Counted from the first letter of the stretch, positions 39,011-47,668 are shown. The stretch: 64,000 bases of DNA from Nocardia donostiensis (GCF_002081715.1 NZ_MUKP01000005.1:1-64000); one strand, 5' to 3'. Numbers and translations are program-made. Notes: generated by a model from the letters alone, not told the origin.

Positions 39011-39047
39011 AAAAAGCCCCTGCCTGCTGGTGGGCAGGTCAGGGGCA
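39011..39047 (-). terminator. Rho-independent terminator of the tRNA-Val(CAC) gene
   Basis: On the minus strand GCCCCTGACCTGCCC pairs imperfectly with GCAGGCAGGGGC and is followed by TTTTT. It lies seven bases beyond the CCA end of the tRNA gene. Confidence 0.8.
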
Positions 39048-39057
39048 GTTTTCATGG

Positions 39058-39129
39058 TGGTCCCAGCTGGGATCGAACCAGCGACCTTCCGCGTGTGAGG
39101 CGGACGCTCTCCCGCTGAGCTATGAGACC
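39058..39129 (-). tRNA. tRNA-Val (anticodon CAC)
   Basis: A full cloverleaf: acceptor GGTCTCA pairing with TGGGACC, D arm AGCTCAGCGGGAGAGC, anticodon stem TCCGC/GCGGA around loop CTCACAC, and T arm GCTGG-TTCGATC-CCAGC. The discriminator A at 39058 is followed by an encoded CCA (39055-39057). Confidence 0.95.
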
Positions 39130-39478
39130 TTGAATCGTGCCGCTGAGCGGCTTCGGCGGACGCTGCTGCGGGGCAGGAGTCCGAACGAGTAGGAACCTTA
39201 ACACGCGATACCCATACGCCGCCAAATCCCCTGCCCGAAGCGCACGGGACCGACCCTCACCCCTCGGCCCTACCCAGTAGCGGTGGCGAACCACGAACAT
39301 CACCGAACCGAACATTCCTCTCGGTGAATGAACCGAAGCTACCCCGACCCCGCCGCGAACTACATGGCCGTCATTCCAATTCCAGGTCTTCTACCAGGCG
39401 ATTTGTAGGTTGCGCCGCATGTCGGCTAATGTTCTGTCTCGCACCACGGAGGACAACAAAGCCTCCGGGAGGCAGAAT
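39130..39478. other. Intergenic region between divergent tRNA genes
   Basis: About 350 bases between the minus-strand tRNA-Val and the plus-strand tRNA cluster. It must carry promoters for both. No gene is evident; the frames that can be drawn into the tRNA genes are artefacts of tRNA sequence. Confidence 0.5.
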
Positions 39479-39551
39479 GCGGATGTAGCGCAGCTGGTAG
39501 CGCATCACCTTGCCAAGGTGAGGGTCGCGGGTTCGAATCCCGTCATCCGCT
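39479..39551 (+). tRNA. tRNA-Gly (anticodon GCC)
   Basis: The acceptor GCGGATG pairs with CATCCGC; the anticodon stem TCACC/GGTGA holds loop TTGCCAA; the T loop is TTCGAAT. The discriminator is T and CCA is not encoded. It is first of a Gly-Cys-Val cluster. Confidence 0.95.
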
Positions 39552-39595
39552 CGAGAGGTAGGGCCAGGCGCATTTTTTAGCCTTCCCCCTTGCGC

Positions 39596-39666
39596 GGTGG
39601 AGTGGCCGAGTGGTGAGGCAACGGCCTGCAAAGCCGTGCACACGGGTTCGATTCCCGTCTCCACCT
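39596..39666 (+). tRNA. tRNA-Cys (anticodon GCA)
   Basis: The acceptor GGTGGAG pairs with CTCCACC; the anticodon stem ACGGC/GCCGT holds loop CTGCAAA; the T loop is TTCGATT. CCA is not encoded. It is 44 bases after tRNA-Gly. Confidence 0.95.
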
Positions 39667-39667
39667 C

Positions 39668-39739
39668 GCGCGATTAGCTCAGCGGGAGAGCGCTTCCCTG
39701 ACACGGAAGAGGTCACTGGTTCAATCCCAGTATCGCGCA
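39668..39739 (+). tRNA. tRNA-Val (anticodon GAC)
   Basis: The acceptor GCGCGAT pairs with ATCGCGC; the anticodon stem CTTCC/GGAAG holds loop CTGACAC; the T loop is TTCAATC. CCA is encoded at 39740-39742. It starts two bases after tRNA-Cys, so the two are surely processed from one transcript. Confidence 0.95.
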
Positions 39740-39759
39740 CCATACATTACACAGGTCAG

Positions 39760-39784
39760 CCCCGGTTTTTGCCGGGGTTTTCTT
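39760..39784 (+). terminator. Terminator of the tRNA-Gly-Cys-Val cluster
   Basis: A CCCCGG/CCGGGG stem with a TTTTTG loop is followed by TTTTCTT, 18 bases after the encoded CCA of tRNA-Val. A classical rho-independent terminator. Confidence 0.88.
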
Positions 39785-39947
39785 ATGCCGCGAACAGCCA
39801 CCTCACCCACTCGTGCTATCGATGCCGGCCGAGGTGCCGTGCTCCCCGGGCACGCCGCGCACGGCTGGACCGTCGGTCACCGCCGCTAGGCTGACGCCCG
39901 ACAACGGCGATCCGACCGGGAACACCGGTCCGACAGGGGGTCACGTA

Positions 39948-41180
39948 GTGGTGGCAGACACGACCGGCAGGCAGGGCGAGACAGCGGGCTCGGCCGCAGT
40001 AAACGAACCGGCCGATGACATACGCGACGACGTGTCGTTCGAATTGGAAGACTGCAACGAGCGGCTTGCCCAACTCGTCGCCGAATACGCCGATGAACGT
40101 CCCCGGGGCGCCGCCATCCTGCGGTTGCGTCTCGGTATCGACGGCGAACGCCCGGAGACCCTGACCCGGATCGGCGCCCGCTACGACATCTCCCGCGACC
40201 GCGCCCGGCAACTGCACACCAAAGCAGCCGGAGAGCTCATCCGGCACGCCACCCGCACCGGAAGGCTGCCGGTCCCCGAATACGCGCACCGCTATCCTGT
40301 CACCGCCCGCGACTCCCAGCTGATGCGGTCGCTACTGACCGAAACCTATGCCACCGACACCGATATCGCCGCCAACGACCTGGCGTATCTGAAACTGCGG
40401 CTGGCCGGGCATGCGGCAGCCGACGCGAAACGCGTTGCGGGTTTCGTCACCCAGCGCATCGCCGCCTGGCGACGCAAAACCAACCACCGGATGACCCGCC
40501 TGCACGACCTTCCCTCAGCACCGGGCGACGCAGACACCTCCTGGCTTGCCCAGATCGACTGGCCCGGCGGCGCGGACCGCCCCGCCCCGCTACCCACCGG
40601 GTCCGCACGCGCCCTCGACCTCGACGACGACGGACGCGGCCGGTTCTACCTGGACAAGCTGGGGCGCGAGGTAGGCTTCGACTCCGGTCTGGAAGCGAGG
40701 CTGCTGCGCATCCTCAACAGCAGTGCACGGGTACGGACTTTTCAGGACAACCCCGACTCCGTCCTCTACCGCATCGGCGACGACGAGCGCGTCCACTTCC
40801 CGACCGTGGCCGCCGAGCTCACCGACGGACGCATCGTGCTCATCGACGTCCAGCCGCTCGGCCACGTCGCCTTTCACCCCAACCGGGCAAAAGCCGAGGC
40901 GGCACGTGCGTACGCGCACGACAACGGCTGGGGATGGCTGGTCTGGACCGGGAGCCGCCTCGGCGTGGCCGGGCTACGCGACCGCAGGGTCGGCTCGGCG
41001 GCCGCGGACACGCTGCGTGCACAGCTCGATCTGGGGCCGGTGCGCTGGCCGCTGCTACAGCAGCTACGCGCCGAGACCGGTCTGGACGTGCTCGATTTCG
41101 CGGCGCTGGTGCTGGACAATGCATGGCGCTGGGATCGGGGACCGTTCCGGCTCAGCGCACCACCATCGCCGCAGCGATGA
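39948..41180 (+). CDS. Sigma-region-4-like HTH protein with a TnsA-like nuclease-fold domain
   Basis: This 410-residue protein has a sigma-70 region-4-like HTH: ILRLRLGIDGERPETLTRIG then YDISRDRARQLHTKA. The C-terminal half (FDSGLEARLLRIL, VLYRIGDD, HFPTVAAEL, IVLIDVQPLGH, then RAKAEAARAYAHDNGW) follows the order of TnsA-like PD-(D/E)xK nucleases. The second acidic position reads T (FPT) and the K position reads Q (DVQ), so it may be inactive or a variant. The GTG at 39948 follows a GGGGG; an earlier start at 39813 is possible. It lies right after the tRNA terminator and its 3' end overlaps the next, convergent gene by 29 bases. Confidence 0.65.
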   Translation: MVADTTGRQGETAGSAAVNEPADDIRDDVSFELEDCNERLAQLVAEYADERPRGAAILRLRLGIDGERPETLTRIGARYDISRDRARQLHTKAAGELIRHATRTGRLPVPEYAHRYPVTARDSQLMRSLLTETYATDTDIAANDLAYLKLRLAGHAAADAKRVAGFVTQRIAAWRRKTNHRMTRLHDLPSAPGDADTSWLAQIDWPGGADRPAPLPTGSARALDLDDDGRGRFYLDKLGREVGFDSGLEARLLRILNSSARVRTFQDNPDSVLYRIGDDERVHFPTVAAELTDGRIVLIDVQPLGHVAFHPNRAKAEAARAYAHDNGWGWLVWTGSRLGVAGLRDRRVGSAAADTLRAQLDLGPVRWPLLQQLRAETGLDVLDFAALVLDNAWRWDRGPFRLSAPPSPQR

Positions 41181-42108
41181 ACGTCGCGAGCAGCATCATG
41201 ACGAAAATGGTGATCAGCTGCCAGTGGTTGATGGTCTGATGCAGGCGCAGGATCGTATTGCGCAGCGCATTGTCGCGCCGATGATAATCGTCGAGCTTAC
41301 GGTTGGCCTCGGCCAGTGAATCGGCCTGTGTCTGCGCGAACTCCTCCGTGCGCTCCAACCGGGCAGTAAGCCTTATCAGCTGTTTCGACTTCTCGCGCAC
41401 CGACCTTCGGGACAGGGCCAGGGCAGTGCGCTGGTTGACCAGTTCCTGACGCTGCCGCGCCAGCATCATCGCCTGCGTCTTGGTGTGCTGCTCCCAGTCG
41501 GTCACCGTTGCCCATCCCTTCGTCATCTCGTCGCGGTAACCCCAGGCGATATCCCCCGCCACCCACTGGCACAGGAATTCGCGCAATGCGTAGGGTTCCC
41601 GGCGCGGGGCCGCGAAACCACCCGAACCGATCTCCAGCATCCCGGCAACCACCTGGTATTCGCAGGCGGCCGGCGCCAGATCGGTGATGCCAAGAGCGGG
41701 CAGCTGCGCCACCCAGAATCCGGGCGCGCACAACCACAGCACCCCGTCGAAACCCAAGCTCTTCAACCGATCGGTGTGGGCTCGGGCGAGTTCCTGGGTG
41801 AGCGGCCCACTGCGCACTTCGATCGCGAACTGCCTGTCACCTCGACGCCAATAGACGTCGACGGTCAGCGGGCCGATTCGCCGGTCCACGACGGCCTCAT
41901 CCGCGCCGAAGGCGAGCATCCGTGCGGCGAGCCAGAACTTGAGCCGCTGCACATCCCACTGGGTGTCGGTGCAGCGCGCGCACCGGCAACCGTAACCGAG
42001 CTGCGCGTCGGTGAACTGGCCGTTTCGCGCCGGATCCTCCGCGATGCCCAGTTCGGCCAGCATGGTCCGGCGCCCGCACGGAAGATCTGTCCGCTGCTTC
42101 GTTTGCAT
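41152..42108 (-). CDS. CoiA-like nuclease-fold protein with coiled coil and C-terminal membrane helix
   Basis: This 318-residue protein has a Cys-rich start (PCGRRT, YGCRCARCTD), then DVQRLKFWLAARM, a DVYWRRGDRQFAIEVRSGPL core and KSLGFDGVLWL. The order matches the nuclease domain of the competence protein CoiA, where the key triplet is Glu-x-Gln; here it is EVR. A heptad-rich segment with many Gln, Arg, Glu and Leu follows at about 215-290, and a terminal hydrophobic helix (LITIFVMMLLATFIAAAM) anchors it to a membrane. The ATG at 42108 is one of several possible starts. The gene converges on and overlaps the HTH/nuclease-fold gene by 29 bases. Confidence 0.6.
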   Translation of the reverse strand: MQTKQRTDLPCGRRTMLAELGIAEDPARNGQFTDAQLGYGCRCARCTDTQWDVQRLKFWLAARMLAFGADEAVVDRRIGPLTVDVYWRRGDRQFAIEVRSGPLTQELARAHTDRLKSLGFDGVLWLCAPGFWVAQLPALGITDLAPAACEYQVVAGMLEIGSGGFAAPRREPYALREFLCQWVAGDIAWGYRDEMTKGWATVTDWEQHTKTQAMMLARQRQELVNQRTALALSRRSVREKSKQLIRLTARLERTEEFAQTQADSLAEANRKLDDYHRRDNALRNTILRLHQTINHWQLITIFVMMLLATFIAAAMVVR

Positions 42109-42266
42109 GCGACCACCCACCTCACCCATCCCTCTGCGAGCTGCGTGCCGCAACCCGCCCTCCAGGGTGCGTCAGACCGCGGCTTCCCGCTACCTTTCTG
42201 CTCCAGCAGTTACCCAGATGCGACTGATCCGCGACCAGCGCGGGCTTCCCGGCGCTGCCGTGCATC

Positions 42267-43175
42267 TCAACGAGCACTGTCGCCGGGGGCCAGGATGACG
42301 CGCACCACCCCGCGCAGCCAAGCATGCGCCGGGTCGGCGGTATTGCGGGGATGCCACGCCAGGGATATGGCCGTTTCCGGTAGCGGCAGCGGAATCTCGA
42401 ACGGGCACAGGCCCAAGGAGGGCAGCGTTGTCGCGGCGACGACAGCCGGGGCGGGGCAGACCACCGCGCCGGAGCGCACGGCCAGCAGGGCGGTGGTCAG
42501 ATCGGGGACGGTGGCCACGACGCGACGGGTGCGCCCGTGCAGGGCCAGCCGGTCGTCGATGGGGCCGCGGGCGATTCCCCGCCGCGACACACTGATATGC
42601 GCGGCTCCGGCGAACGCGGCAACGGTGGCACGGCCGGTGATCAGCGGATGATCCGGTGCGGCGACACCGATCAACCGGTCGCCGCGCACCCGCTCGATCC
42701 GGGTCTGCGGTTCGGCGTGGTCGATCTGGCCGACCTCCAGATCCACGCCGCCCTCCCGCAGCGCCGCCGGTCCGGCCGCGCTGTCGGGCACAAAACGCAG
42801 CGTCACCCCCGGCGCCTGGGCACGGACGGCGGCCAGCAGCGGACCGGCCAACTCGGGCAGGACCGCGTCACCGACACATACCGCGAAACCACGTGACAGC
42901 GCGGCAGGATCGATCGTGTCGCGCGGGGCGAGCAGCGCCTTACCCTGCTCGACCAGGGCGGCGACATCATGGCGCAATTCCAGCGCCCGCGGTGTCGGTA
43001 CGAGCTGCCTGCCCGAGCGCACCAGCAGCGGATCGCCGAACACCTTGCGCAAACGAGCCAGCGTTCGGCTCATCGCGGGCGGGGAGGTGTCGAGCCGTTC
43101 GGCGGCCAGGGTGACGCTGTTGGTCTCCAGGAGCGCGTGCAACGCCACCAGCAGATTCAGATCCAGTTCGAGCAC
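42267..43175 (-). CDS. LysR-family transcriptional regulator
   Basis: This 302-residue protein has an N-terminal winged helix (LNLLVALHALLETNSVTLAA, then DTSPPAMSRTLARLRKVFGD) followed by a LysR substrate domain. The inducer is unknown. It lies seven bases downstream of the flavoprotein gene on the same strand, so the two are probably co-transcribed, which is unusual for LysR genes (normally divergent). Confidence 0.9.
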   Translation of the reverse strand: MLELDLNLLVALHALLETNSVTLAAERLDTSPPAMSRTLARLRKVFGDPLLVRSGRQLVPTPRALELRHDVAALVEQGKALLAPRDTIDPAALSRGFAVCVGDAVLPELAGPLLAAVRAQAPGVTLRFVPDSAAGPAALREGGVDLEVGQIDHAEPQTRIERVRGDRLIGVAAPDHPLITGRATVAAFAGAAHISVSRRGIARGPIDDRLALHGRTRRVVATVPDLTTALLAVRSGAVVCPAPAVVAATTLPSLGLCPFEIPLPLPETAISLAWHPRNTADPAHAWLRGVVRVILAPGDSAR

Positions 43176-43182
43176 CCGCGGA

Positions 43183-44709
43183 TCAGGTGTGCGGTGCCGG
43201 ACCGGCCACCGGCGGCGTCAGCGGTTCGCGCGGCGCTCCGCTGCGTCGCCTGCCTGCCACCACGCGATAGGCGGCTGGACGCACCGGGCGCAGCCACTGA
43301 GCGGCGCGGGCGCCGAACGGCAGCCGGACGCCGAGATCGCCGAGCCGGTCGTCCAGATCGCGGATCGCGAACGGCGTAATACCTGTCCCGTGTGCGTGGT
43401 GGCCGGGGCTGCGCTCCTCCATCAGGTGCAGCCGCTGGTCGATCCGCTCGTTCATGGTTTCCTGCGGCGGCAGCACCAGATCGCCGGTGAGCAGGGCCGC
43501 GGTCCAGTGCGCATCGATTTCGGCGCTGAGCGCACTGACCAGTGACGAGTTGTAGCCCGCGAAGGTCAGGTGCGGCACGGTCAACGGCAGGATCTGGCGG
43601 TACAGCCGGAAATTGCCGTTGTCGTCGGCCAGCTGCCGCTGCACATACGGCGTCAGGAACCGCACTCGCTGCTGGAACCCGGTGGCGCATACGACGATAT
43701 CGGCCGGGATGTGCTCTCCGGTGGACAGTTCGACGGCCGGGCCTGCGGTACCAGCCTGCAGCGCAGCCACGGTCGCCCCGCCGCGCACGGTGATCCTTCC
43801 TGCCGCCACTTGTTCGGCGAAACCTTCGGTGGCCAGCGCGAAGGTGGCCTCGGCGATCTGCTCGAAACGACCGTCGGGAACCAGATCGTGTTCGGCAAGC
43901 CCGGTGCGTTTCACCGCGAGTGCCTCGAGCAGATCCAGGTTGGCCTGGCGGAAGGAGCGGCCGGGGCCATGCAGGAAACGTTGGAAACGCCCGGGTTCGG
44001 GATGCGCGAAATGCGCTTGGCCCATCCGGGTCAGCATCAGCTGCTCGAAGTCGACACCGGAGGCGAGCTTGCGCGGCATCTTCCACAGCAGCCGCCGCGC
44101 CACCACGGTGGTCGAGACGGCGACATGGCTGATCGCCTCGGCCAGATCGCAGGCCGCCGCGCCGTAGCCGACCACGACCACCGATTTGTCGCGTACCGCT
44201 TCGGTGTCGAGGAACTGCGAGGAATGGCCCAGCTGCCCGCCTGCGTCGAAGTAGTCGTCCTCGCCGCGGAATTCAGGGACAGCGGGCTCGCTGAACACGC
44301 CGTTGGCGATCACCAGATGGTCGCAGGAGGTGCGGTGGATCCCCGTCTCGTCGCGGATCTCGAGCAGCCAGCCACCATCGACCGGATCGGCGGCGACCAC
44401 CTCGGTCTGCAGCCGGATCTTGTCGGTGAGCCCGAACCGCTGCGCGTATCCGGCCAGGTACTCCTGCATCTGCCTGCCGTCGGGCACCCGCGGGTAGTCG
44501 GCGGGCATCGGATGGTCGGAGAAGTGATAGGTGTGCTTGCTGCTCTGTGCGCGTAAGCCCGGGTAGCGGCGGGTCTGACTCCACACGCCGCCTACGTCGG
44601 GGGCACGGTCGAACACCTCGACCGGAAAACCCTCTTCGCTCAGAACTTTCGCGCAGGCCAGGCCCGCGATACCCGCACCGACGATCACGATGCGGTTCCC
44701 GCTCCTCAT
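43183..44709 (-). CDS. Flavin-containing monooxygenase-like protein
   Basis: This 508-residue FAD-dependent oxygenase has the first Rossmann motif IVIVGAGIAGLACAKVLSE at residues 7-25, a second NADP motif VVVVGYGAAACDLAEA, and FSEPAVPEFRG followed by GHSSQFLD, which fits the class B flavin monooxygenase layout with a modified fingerprint. Such enzymes hydroxylate or insert oxygen into soft nucleophiles or ketones. The substrate is not predictable. The ATG at 44709 starts just before the FAD motif; a longer frame to 44745 is possible. It precedes the LysR gene by seven bases. Confidence 0.87.
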   Translation of the reverse strand: MRSGNRIVIVGAGIAGLACAKVLSEEGFPVEVFDRAPDVGGVWSQTRRYPGLRAQSSKHTYHFSDHPMPADYPRVPDGRQMQEYLAGYAQRFGLTDKIRLQTEVVAADPVDGGWLLEIRDETGIHRTSCDHLVIANGVFSEPAVPEFRGEDDYFDAGGQLGHSSQFLDTEAVRDKSVVVVGYGAAACDLAEAISHVAVSTTVVARRLLWKMPRKLASGVDFEQLMLTRMGQAHFAHPEPGRFQRFLHGPGRSFRQANLDLLEALAVKRTGLAEHDLVPDGRFEQIAEATFALATEGFAEQVAAGRITVRGGATVAALQAGTAGPAVELSTGEHIPADIVVCATGFQQRVRFLTPYVQRQLADDNGNFRLYRQILPLTVPHLTFAGYNSSLVSALSAEIDAHWTAALLTGDLVLPPQETMNERIDQRLHLMEERSPGHHAHGTGITPFAIRDLDDRLGDLGVRLPFGARAAQWLRPVRPAAYRVVAGRRRSGAPREPLTPPVAGPAPHT

Positions 44710-44900
44710 GGGCAGGGAGATTACGGCCCCAGCGCCCGGCAGCAAAGCCGGGTCCGGTGCAAGGAGGTATAAGGCCAGGTCAAGCGGTTGATACCGATCA
44801 GTCTGTCATCGGCCGCCTCCGCTGCGCCTGGCGCGATTCCGGCGCCAGGACGAGGCCGCGGAACGGGTGACACGGGCGCCGATCGTGCTCTACTGGAGCT

Positions 44901-45434
44901 ATGAATACCGTCACCGTCGAACGGGCCGGGCTGTGGGACGCCGAAGCCCTCAGCGGTGTCGCGGCCGCGACCTTCCCGCTCGCGTGCCCGCCCGGCGCCT
45001 CCGCCGACGATATCGAGATCTTCATCGGCGACGTGCTGTCCGGAGACAAGTTCGGCGAGTACCTGACCGACCCGTCCCGGACGGTGCTCAAAGCGGTCTG
45101 CGAGGGCGAGATCGTCGGCTATGCGATGCTCAAGGGCGGCAAGCCGGCCGACCCGGCGCTCGCGGCAGCGGTGGAACTGGACCCCGTGCTCGAGGTCAGC
45201 AAAATGTACGTGCTGCCGGGGCACCATGGCTCCGGGGTGTCGACGGCGCTGATGCAGGCGGCACTGGAACGAGCGCGTGAAGACGGTTACGCCGGGCTGT
45301 GGCTCGGCGTCAACCAGAAGAACACCCGCGCTCAGCGGTTCTACGCCAAACACGGTTTCGTCGTGGTGGGCACCCGGACCTTCGATGTCGGTAATCAGGT
45401 GCACCACGACTACGTGATGCGGCGGGCCTGTTAA
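44901..45434 (+). CDS. GNAT-family N-acetyltransferase
   Basis: This 177-residue protein has the acetyl-CoA motif YVLPGHHGSGVSTALMQAAL, where RxxGxG is replaced by HHGSG, and LGVNQKNTRAQRFYAKHGF near the C-terminus, typical of small GNAT enzymes. The substrate is unknown. It is divergent from the monooxygenase gene, with about 190 bases between them. The tandem 36-bp repeats begin 16 bases after its stop. Confidence 0.88.
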   Translation: MNTVTVERAGLWDAEALSGVAAATFPLACPPGASADDIEIFIGDVLSGDKFGEYLTDPSRTVLKAVCEGEIVGYAMLKGGKPADPALAAAVELDPVLEVSKMYVLPGHHGSGVSTALMQAALERAREDGYAGLWLGVNQKNTRAQRFYAKHGFVVVGTRTFDVGNQVHHDYVMRRAC

Positions 45435-45449
45435 GCGCACTCCGCGTCC

Positions 45450-45557
45450 GCTCCGGCCATGTGCTCCATGCGTACCTCCGCATTCGCTCCGGCCATGCGC
45501 TCCATGCGTACCTCCGCATTCGCTCCGGCCATGCGCTCCATGCGTACCTCCGCATTC
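45450..45557. repeat. Three tandem 36-bp repeats, each with a ribosome-binding site and start codon on the minus strand
   Basis: Three adjacent 36-base units begin CTCCGGCCATG and end CCGCATTCG. Unit 1 differs from the others by one base (T for C). Read on the minus strand every unit contains GGAGGTACGCATG, a Shine-Dalgarno plus a correctly spaced ATG, and encodes the 12-residue repeat ANAEVRMERMAG in one frame. A partial relative (CCGGAGG near 45655; GCGGAGGTACG near 45614-45624) lies just beyond the third unit. The repeats lie between converging genes. Confidence 0.9.
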
Positions 45558-45700
45558 GCACTGCTGCCCGCGGTCTGCCTATCTACCGCCTTTGCTTCGG
45601 GCGTGCGGCCTACGTACCTCCGCAACCGTTCCAGGCCTTCGCTCCCCTGCATTCCTCCGGCCGGTCGGGTCTGCGGATGGGCTGAGCTCGGGTGCGTACA

Positions 45701-46498
45701 TCAGACCAACATTCGGGCCTTCAGTGCTGCGATCTCAGGGTCGGTCAAGCCGAGCCCGTTGTGCACGTACCGGTCGAAACCACCGTAGGTCTCGGTGACC
45801 TGGTCGAACGCAGCGTCGAGCCAGGACCGCTGCACCCCGCCCAGCGGGTCGTCGGCGCCGCGATACCGATTCGACAGCAGGTAGTCCTCTGTCACCGCCT
45901 GGCGGTCGACGCCGAGGACGGTCAGCAGTACGGCGGCGGTCCAGCCGGCGCGGTCCTTACCTGCCGTGCAGTGGAACAGAACGGCAGAGTCATCACGGCC
46001 GGATTCGATGACATCACGCAGTACGGCCGCGACGGCGGCACCCGCGTCGGGCGCGGTGACGAACGCCCGGTACAGGTCGGGTCCGCCCGCCAGGGTGGAG
46101 ACCAGTTCGGGCAGCGGTGCGCCGCCGATGAGGTCGTACCAGTTGGACCGGGCGCCCGCCGGAATACGGTCGGGAGCCAGCGCCCGTTCATAAATGGTGC
46201 GCAGATCGTCGACGTCGCGCACCTTGCGGCGGCTCAGCTCGGCCAGATCGACGTTGGTCAGATTGCTGAGCTGGCCGGTTCTGTACACGACGCCGGTGCG
46301 CACGGTCCGGCCGTCGGTGGTGCGGTAGCCGCCGATATCGCGGGCGTTGCCCGCTCCGGCCAGCGGCACGGACCGGTCGAAGGCGACAGCAGGCGAGGTG
46401 GCGGGCGGTGCGGCCGAACCTACCGCGAGCGCAGGTCCGCAGGCGACGAGCGCGGCCACGAGTAGGGCTATCGGGACACGCGTCGAGCTAAGGACCAT
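45701..46498 (-). CDS. Secreted tyrosine/lipid phosphatase, PtpB-like
   Basis: This 265-residue protein has a signal peptide (about 25 residues) and then a DSP-type phosphatase domain with the P-loop VLFHCTAGKDRAG (C-x5-R). The sequence RDIGGYRTTDGRTVRTGVVYR is characteristic of the family that includes M. tuberculosis MptpB, which acts on phosphotyrosine and phosphoinositides. The ATG at 46498 starts the signal peptide; a longer frame to 46849 would overlap zapE on the same strand. The phosphatase could act outside the cell. Confidence 0.9.
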   Translation of the reverse strand: MVLSSTRVPIALLVAALVACGPALAVGSAAPPATSPAVAFDRSVPLAGAGNARDIGGYRTTDGRTVRTGVVYRTGQLSNLTNVDLAELSRRKVRDVDDLRTIYERALAPDRIPAGARSNWYDLIGGAPLPELVSTLAGGPDLYRAFVTAPDAGAAVAAVLRDVIESGRDDSAVLFHCTAGKDRAGWTAAVLLTVLGVDRQAVTEDYLLSNRYRGADDPLGGVQRSWLDAAFDQVTETYGGFDRYVHNGLGLTDPEIAALKARMLV

Positions 46499-46557
46499 GG
46501 CGATGCTCCCGTCAGCGGCTGGTGGAAATCTCCCCGGTTGGTGTGCCGCCCCAGCAA

Positions 46558-46579
46558 ACCAAGGCGAAACCCGCCTGGT
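46558..46579 (-). terminator. Weak hairpin after zapE
   Basis: ACCAGGCG pairs with CGCCTTGGT around a short loop, about 40 bases beyond the zapE stop, with one bulged base and only a short T run. Possible terminator between zapE and the phosphatase gene. Confidence 0.3.
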
Positions 46580-46616
46580 CAACCCTTTTCGGGGACGATC
46601 GCGGGCGGCAAGCGGA

Positions 46617-47633
46617 TCAGGCCGCGACTTCGAACCGCGACAGGGCCAGCAGCCGGGAGATGGCGCGCAGGTACTTCTTGCGGTAGCCGCCGTCGAGCAT
46701 CTCCTGCGAGAAGATCTCGTCCAGTTTGGCGCCGGACACGGTGACCGGCACGCTCGCATCGTAGAGACGGTCGGCCAGCACCACGACCCGCAGCGCCACC
46801 GCCTGATCCGACACCGGGTGCACACCGGAGATGTACACCGCCGACACACCGGAGATCAGCGCGCCGTACTTCGACGGGTGCAGCGTGCTCAGATGCTTCA
46901 GCAGATCGTCGAAATCGTCGAGCGTGGCATCGGGTGTGTCCGCGGCTCGTTCGGCCAGCAACTGCGGGGAGGTCGGCTCCGGCGCGGGGGGCAGGTCACG
47001 GTGGCGGTAGTCGGGACCGTCGACCCGCACGGCTTCGAAGATCGAGCCCAGTTTCTTGATCTCGCGCATGAAGTCCTGGGCGGCGAACCGGCCCTCGCCG
47101 AGCTGACCGGGCAGTGTGTTCGAGGTGGCAGCGATCGACACACCGGCGGCGGACAGTTCGGTGAGCAGCCGCGAGACCAGCATGGTGTCGCCGGGATCGT
47201 CGAGTTCGAATTCGTCGATGCACAGCACGCTGTTGGCCGACAAACGCTGCACCGCATTGGTGAAGCCGAGCGCGCCGACAAGATTGGTCAGCTCGCCGAA
47301 GGTGCCGAACGATTTCGGTGCCGGAGCACTGTGGAAGATCGATGCCAGCAGGTGTGTCTTACCGACACCGAACCCGCCGTCCAGATACAGGCCCGCGCCT
47401 GCGATCTGCTTCTTCCTGCCGAACAGGCTCTTCTTCTGCGCCGTCTTGTGGATCTTGCCGACTCGCTCGGCGAACGCGCGCGCCGCGGCAACCGCCGCCG
47501 CCTGGCTCGGTTCGGCCGGATCGGGGATATAGGAGTCGAAGCTGACCTCGTCGAACATGGGTGGTGGAACCATCTGCGCGACCAATTGATCGGCCGGAAC
47601 CTCCGGATGGCGGTCGACGAGGCGTTCGTGCAT
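46617..47633 (-). CDS. zapE: Cell division protein ZapE (AFG1-like ATPase)
   Basis: This 338-residue P-loop ATPase has Walker A GGFGVGKTHLLASIFH near residue 92 and the Walker B segment VLCIDEFELDDPGD, typical of ZapE/AFG1. It acts at the division site in proteobacteria; the role in actinobacteria is less clear. The next gene upstream, on the other strand, is a ribD-like reductase, the same divergent pair as M. tuberculosis Rv2670c/Rv2671. Confidence 0.9.
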   Translation of the reverse strand: MHERLVDRHPEVPADQLVAQMVPPPMFDEVSFDSYIPDPAEPSQAAAVAAARAFAERVGKIHKTAQKKSLFGRKKQIAGAGLYLDGGFGVGKTHLLASIFHSAPAPKSFGTFGELTNLVGALGFTNAVQRLSANSVLCIDEFELDDPGDTMLVSRLLTELSAAGVSIAATSNTLPGQLGEGRFAAQDFMREIKKLGSIFEAVRVDGPDYRHRDLPPAPEPTSPQLLAERAADTPDATLDDFDDLLKHLSTLHPSKYGALISGVSAVYISGVHPVSDQAVALRVVVLADRLYDASVPVTVSGAKLDEIFSQEMLDGGYRKKYLRAISRLLALSRFEVAA

Positions 47634-47668
47634 GGACGCAGCCTAATGACGTGGTATGAGCTGTCCCT

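Noticed and set aside
39052..39315. Minus-strand frame ending in LIAQRESVRLTRGRSLVRSQ
   Set aside because: A translation of the tRNA-Val gene, not a protein.
39371..39743. Minus-strand frames beginning METGIEPVCTA and MVRDTGIEPVTSS
   Set aside because: These are classic false proteins from reading tRNA genes backwards.
44721..45440. A 239-codon minus-strand frame
   Set aside because: Antisense to the GNAT gene, which has the expected family motifs.
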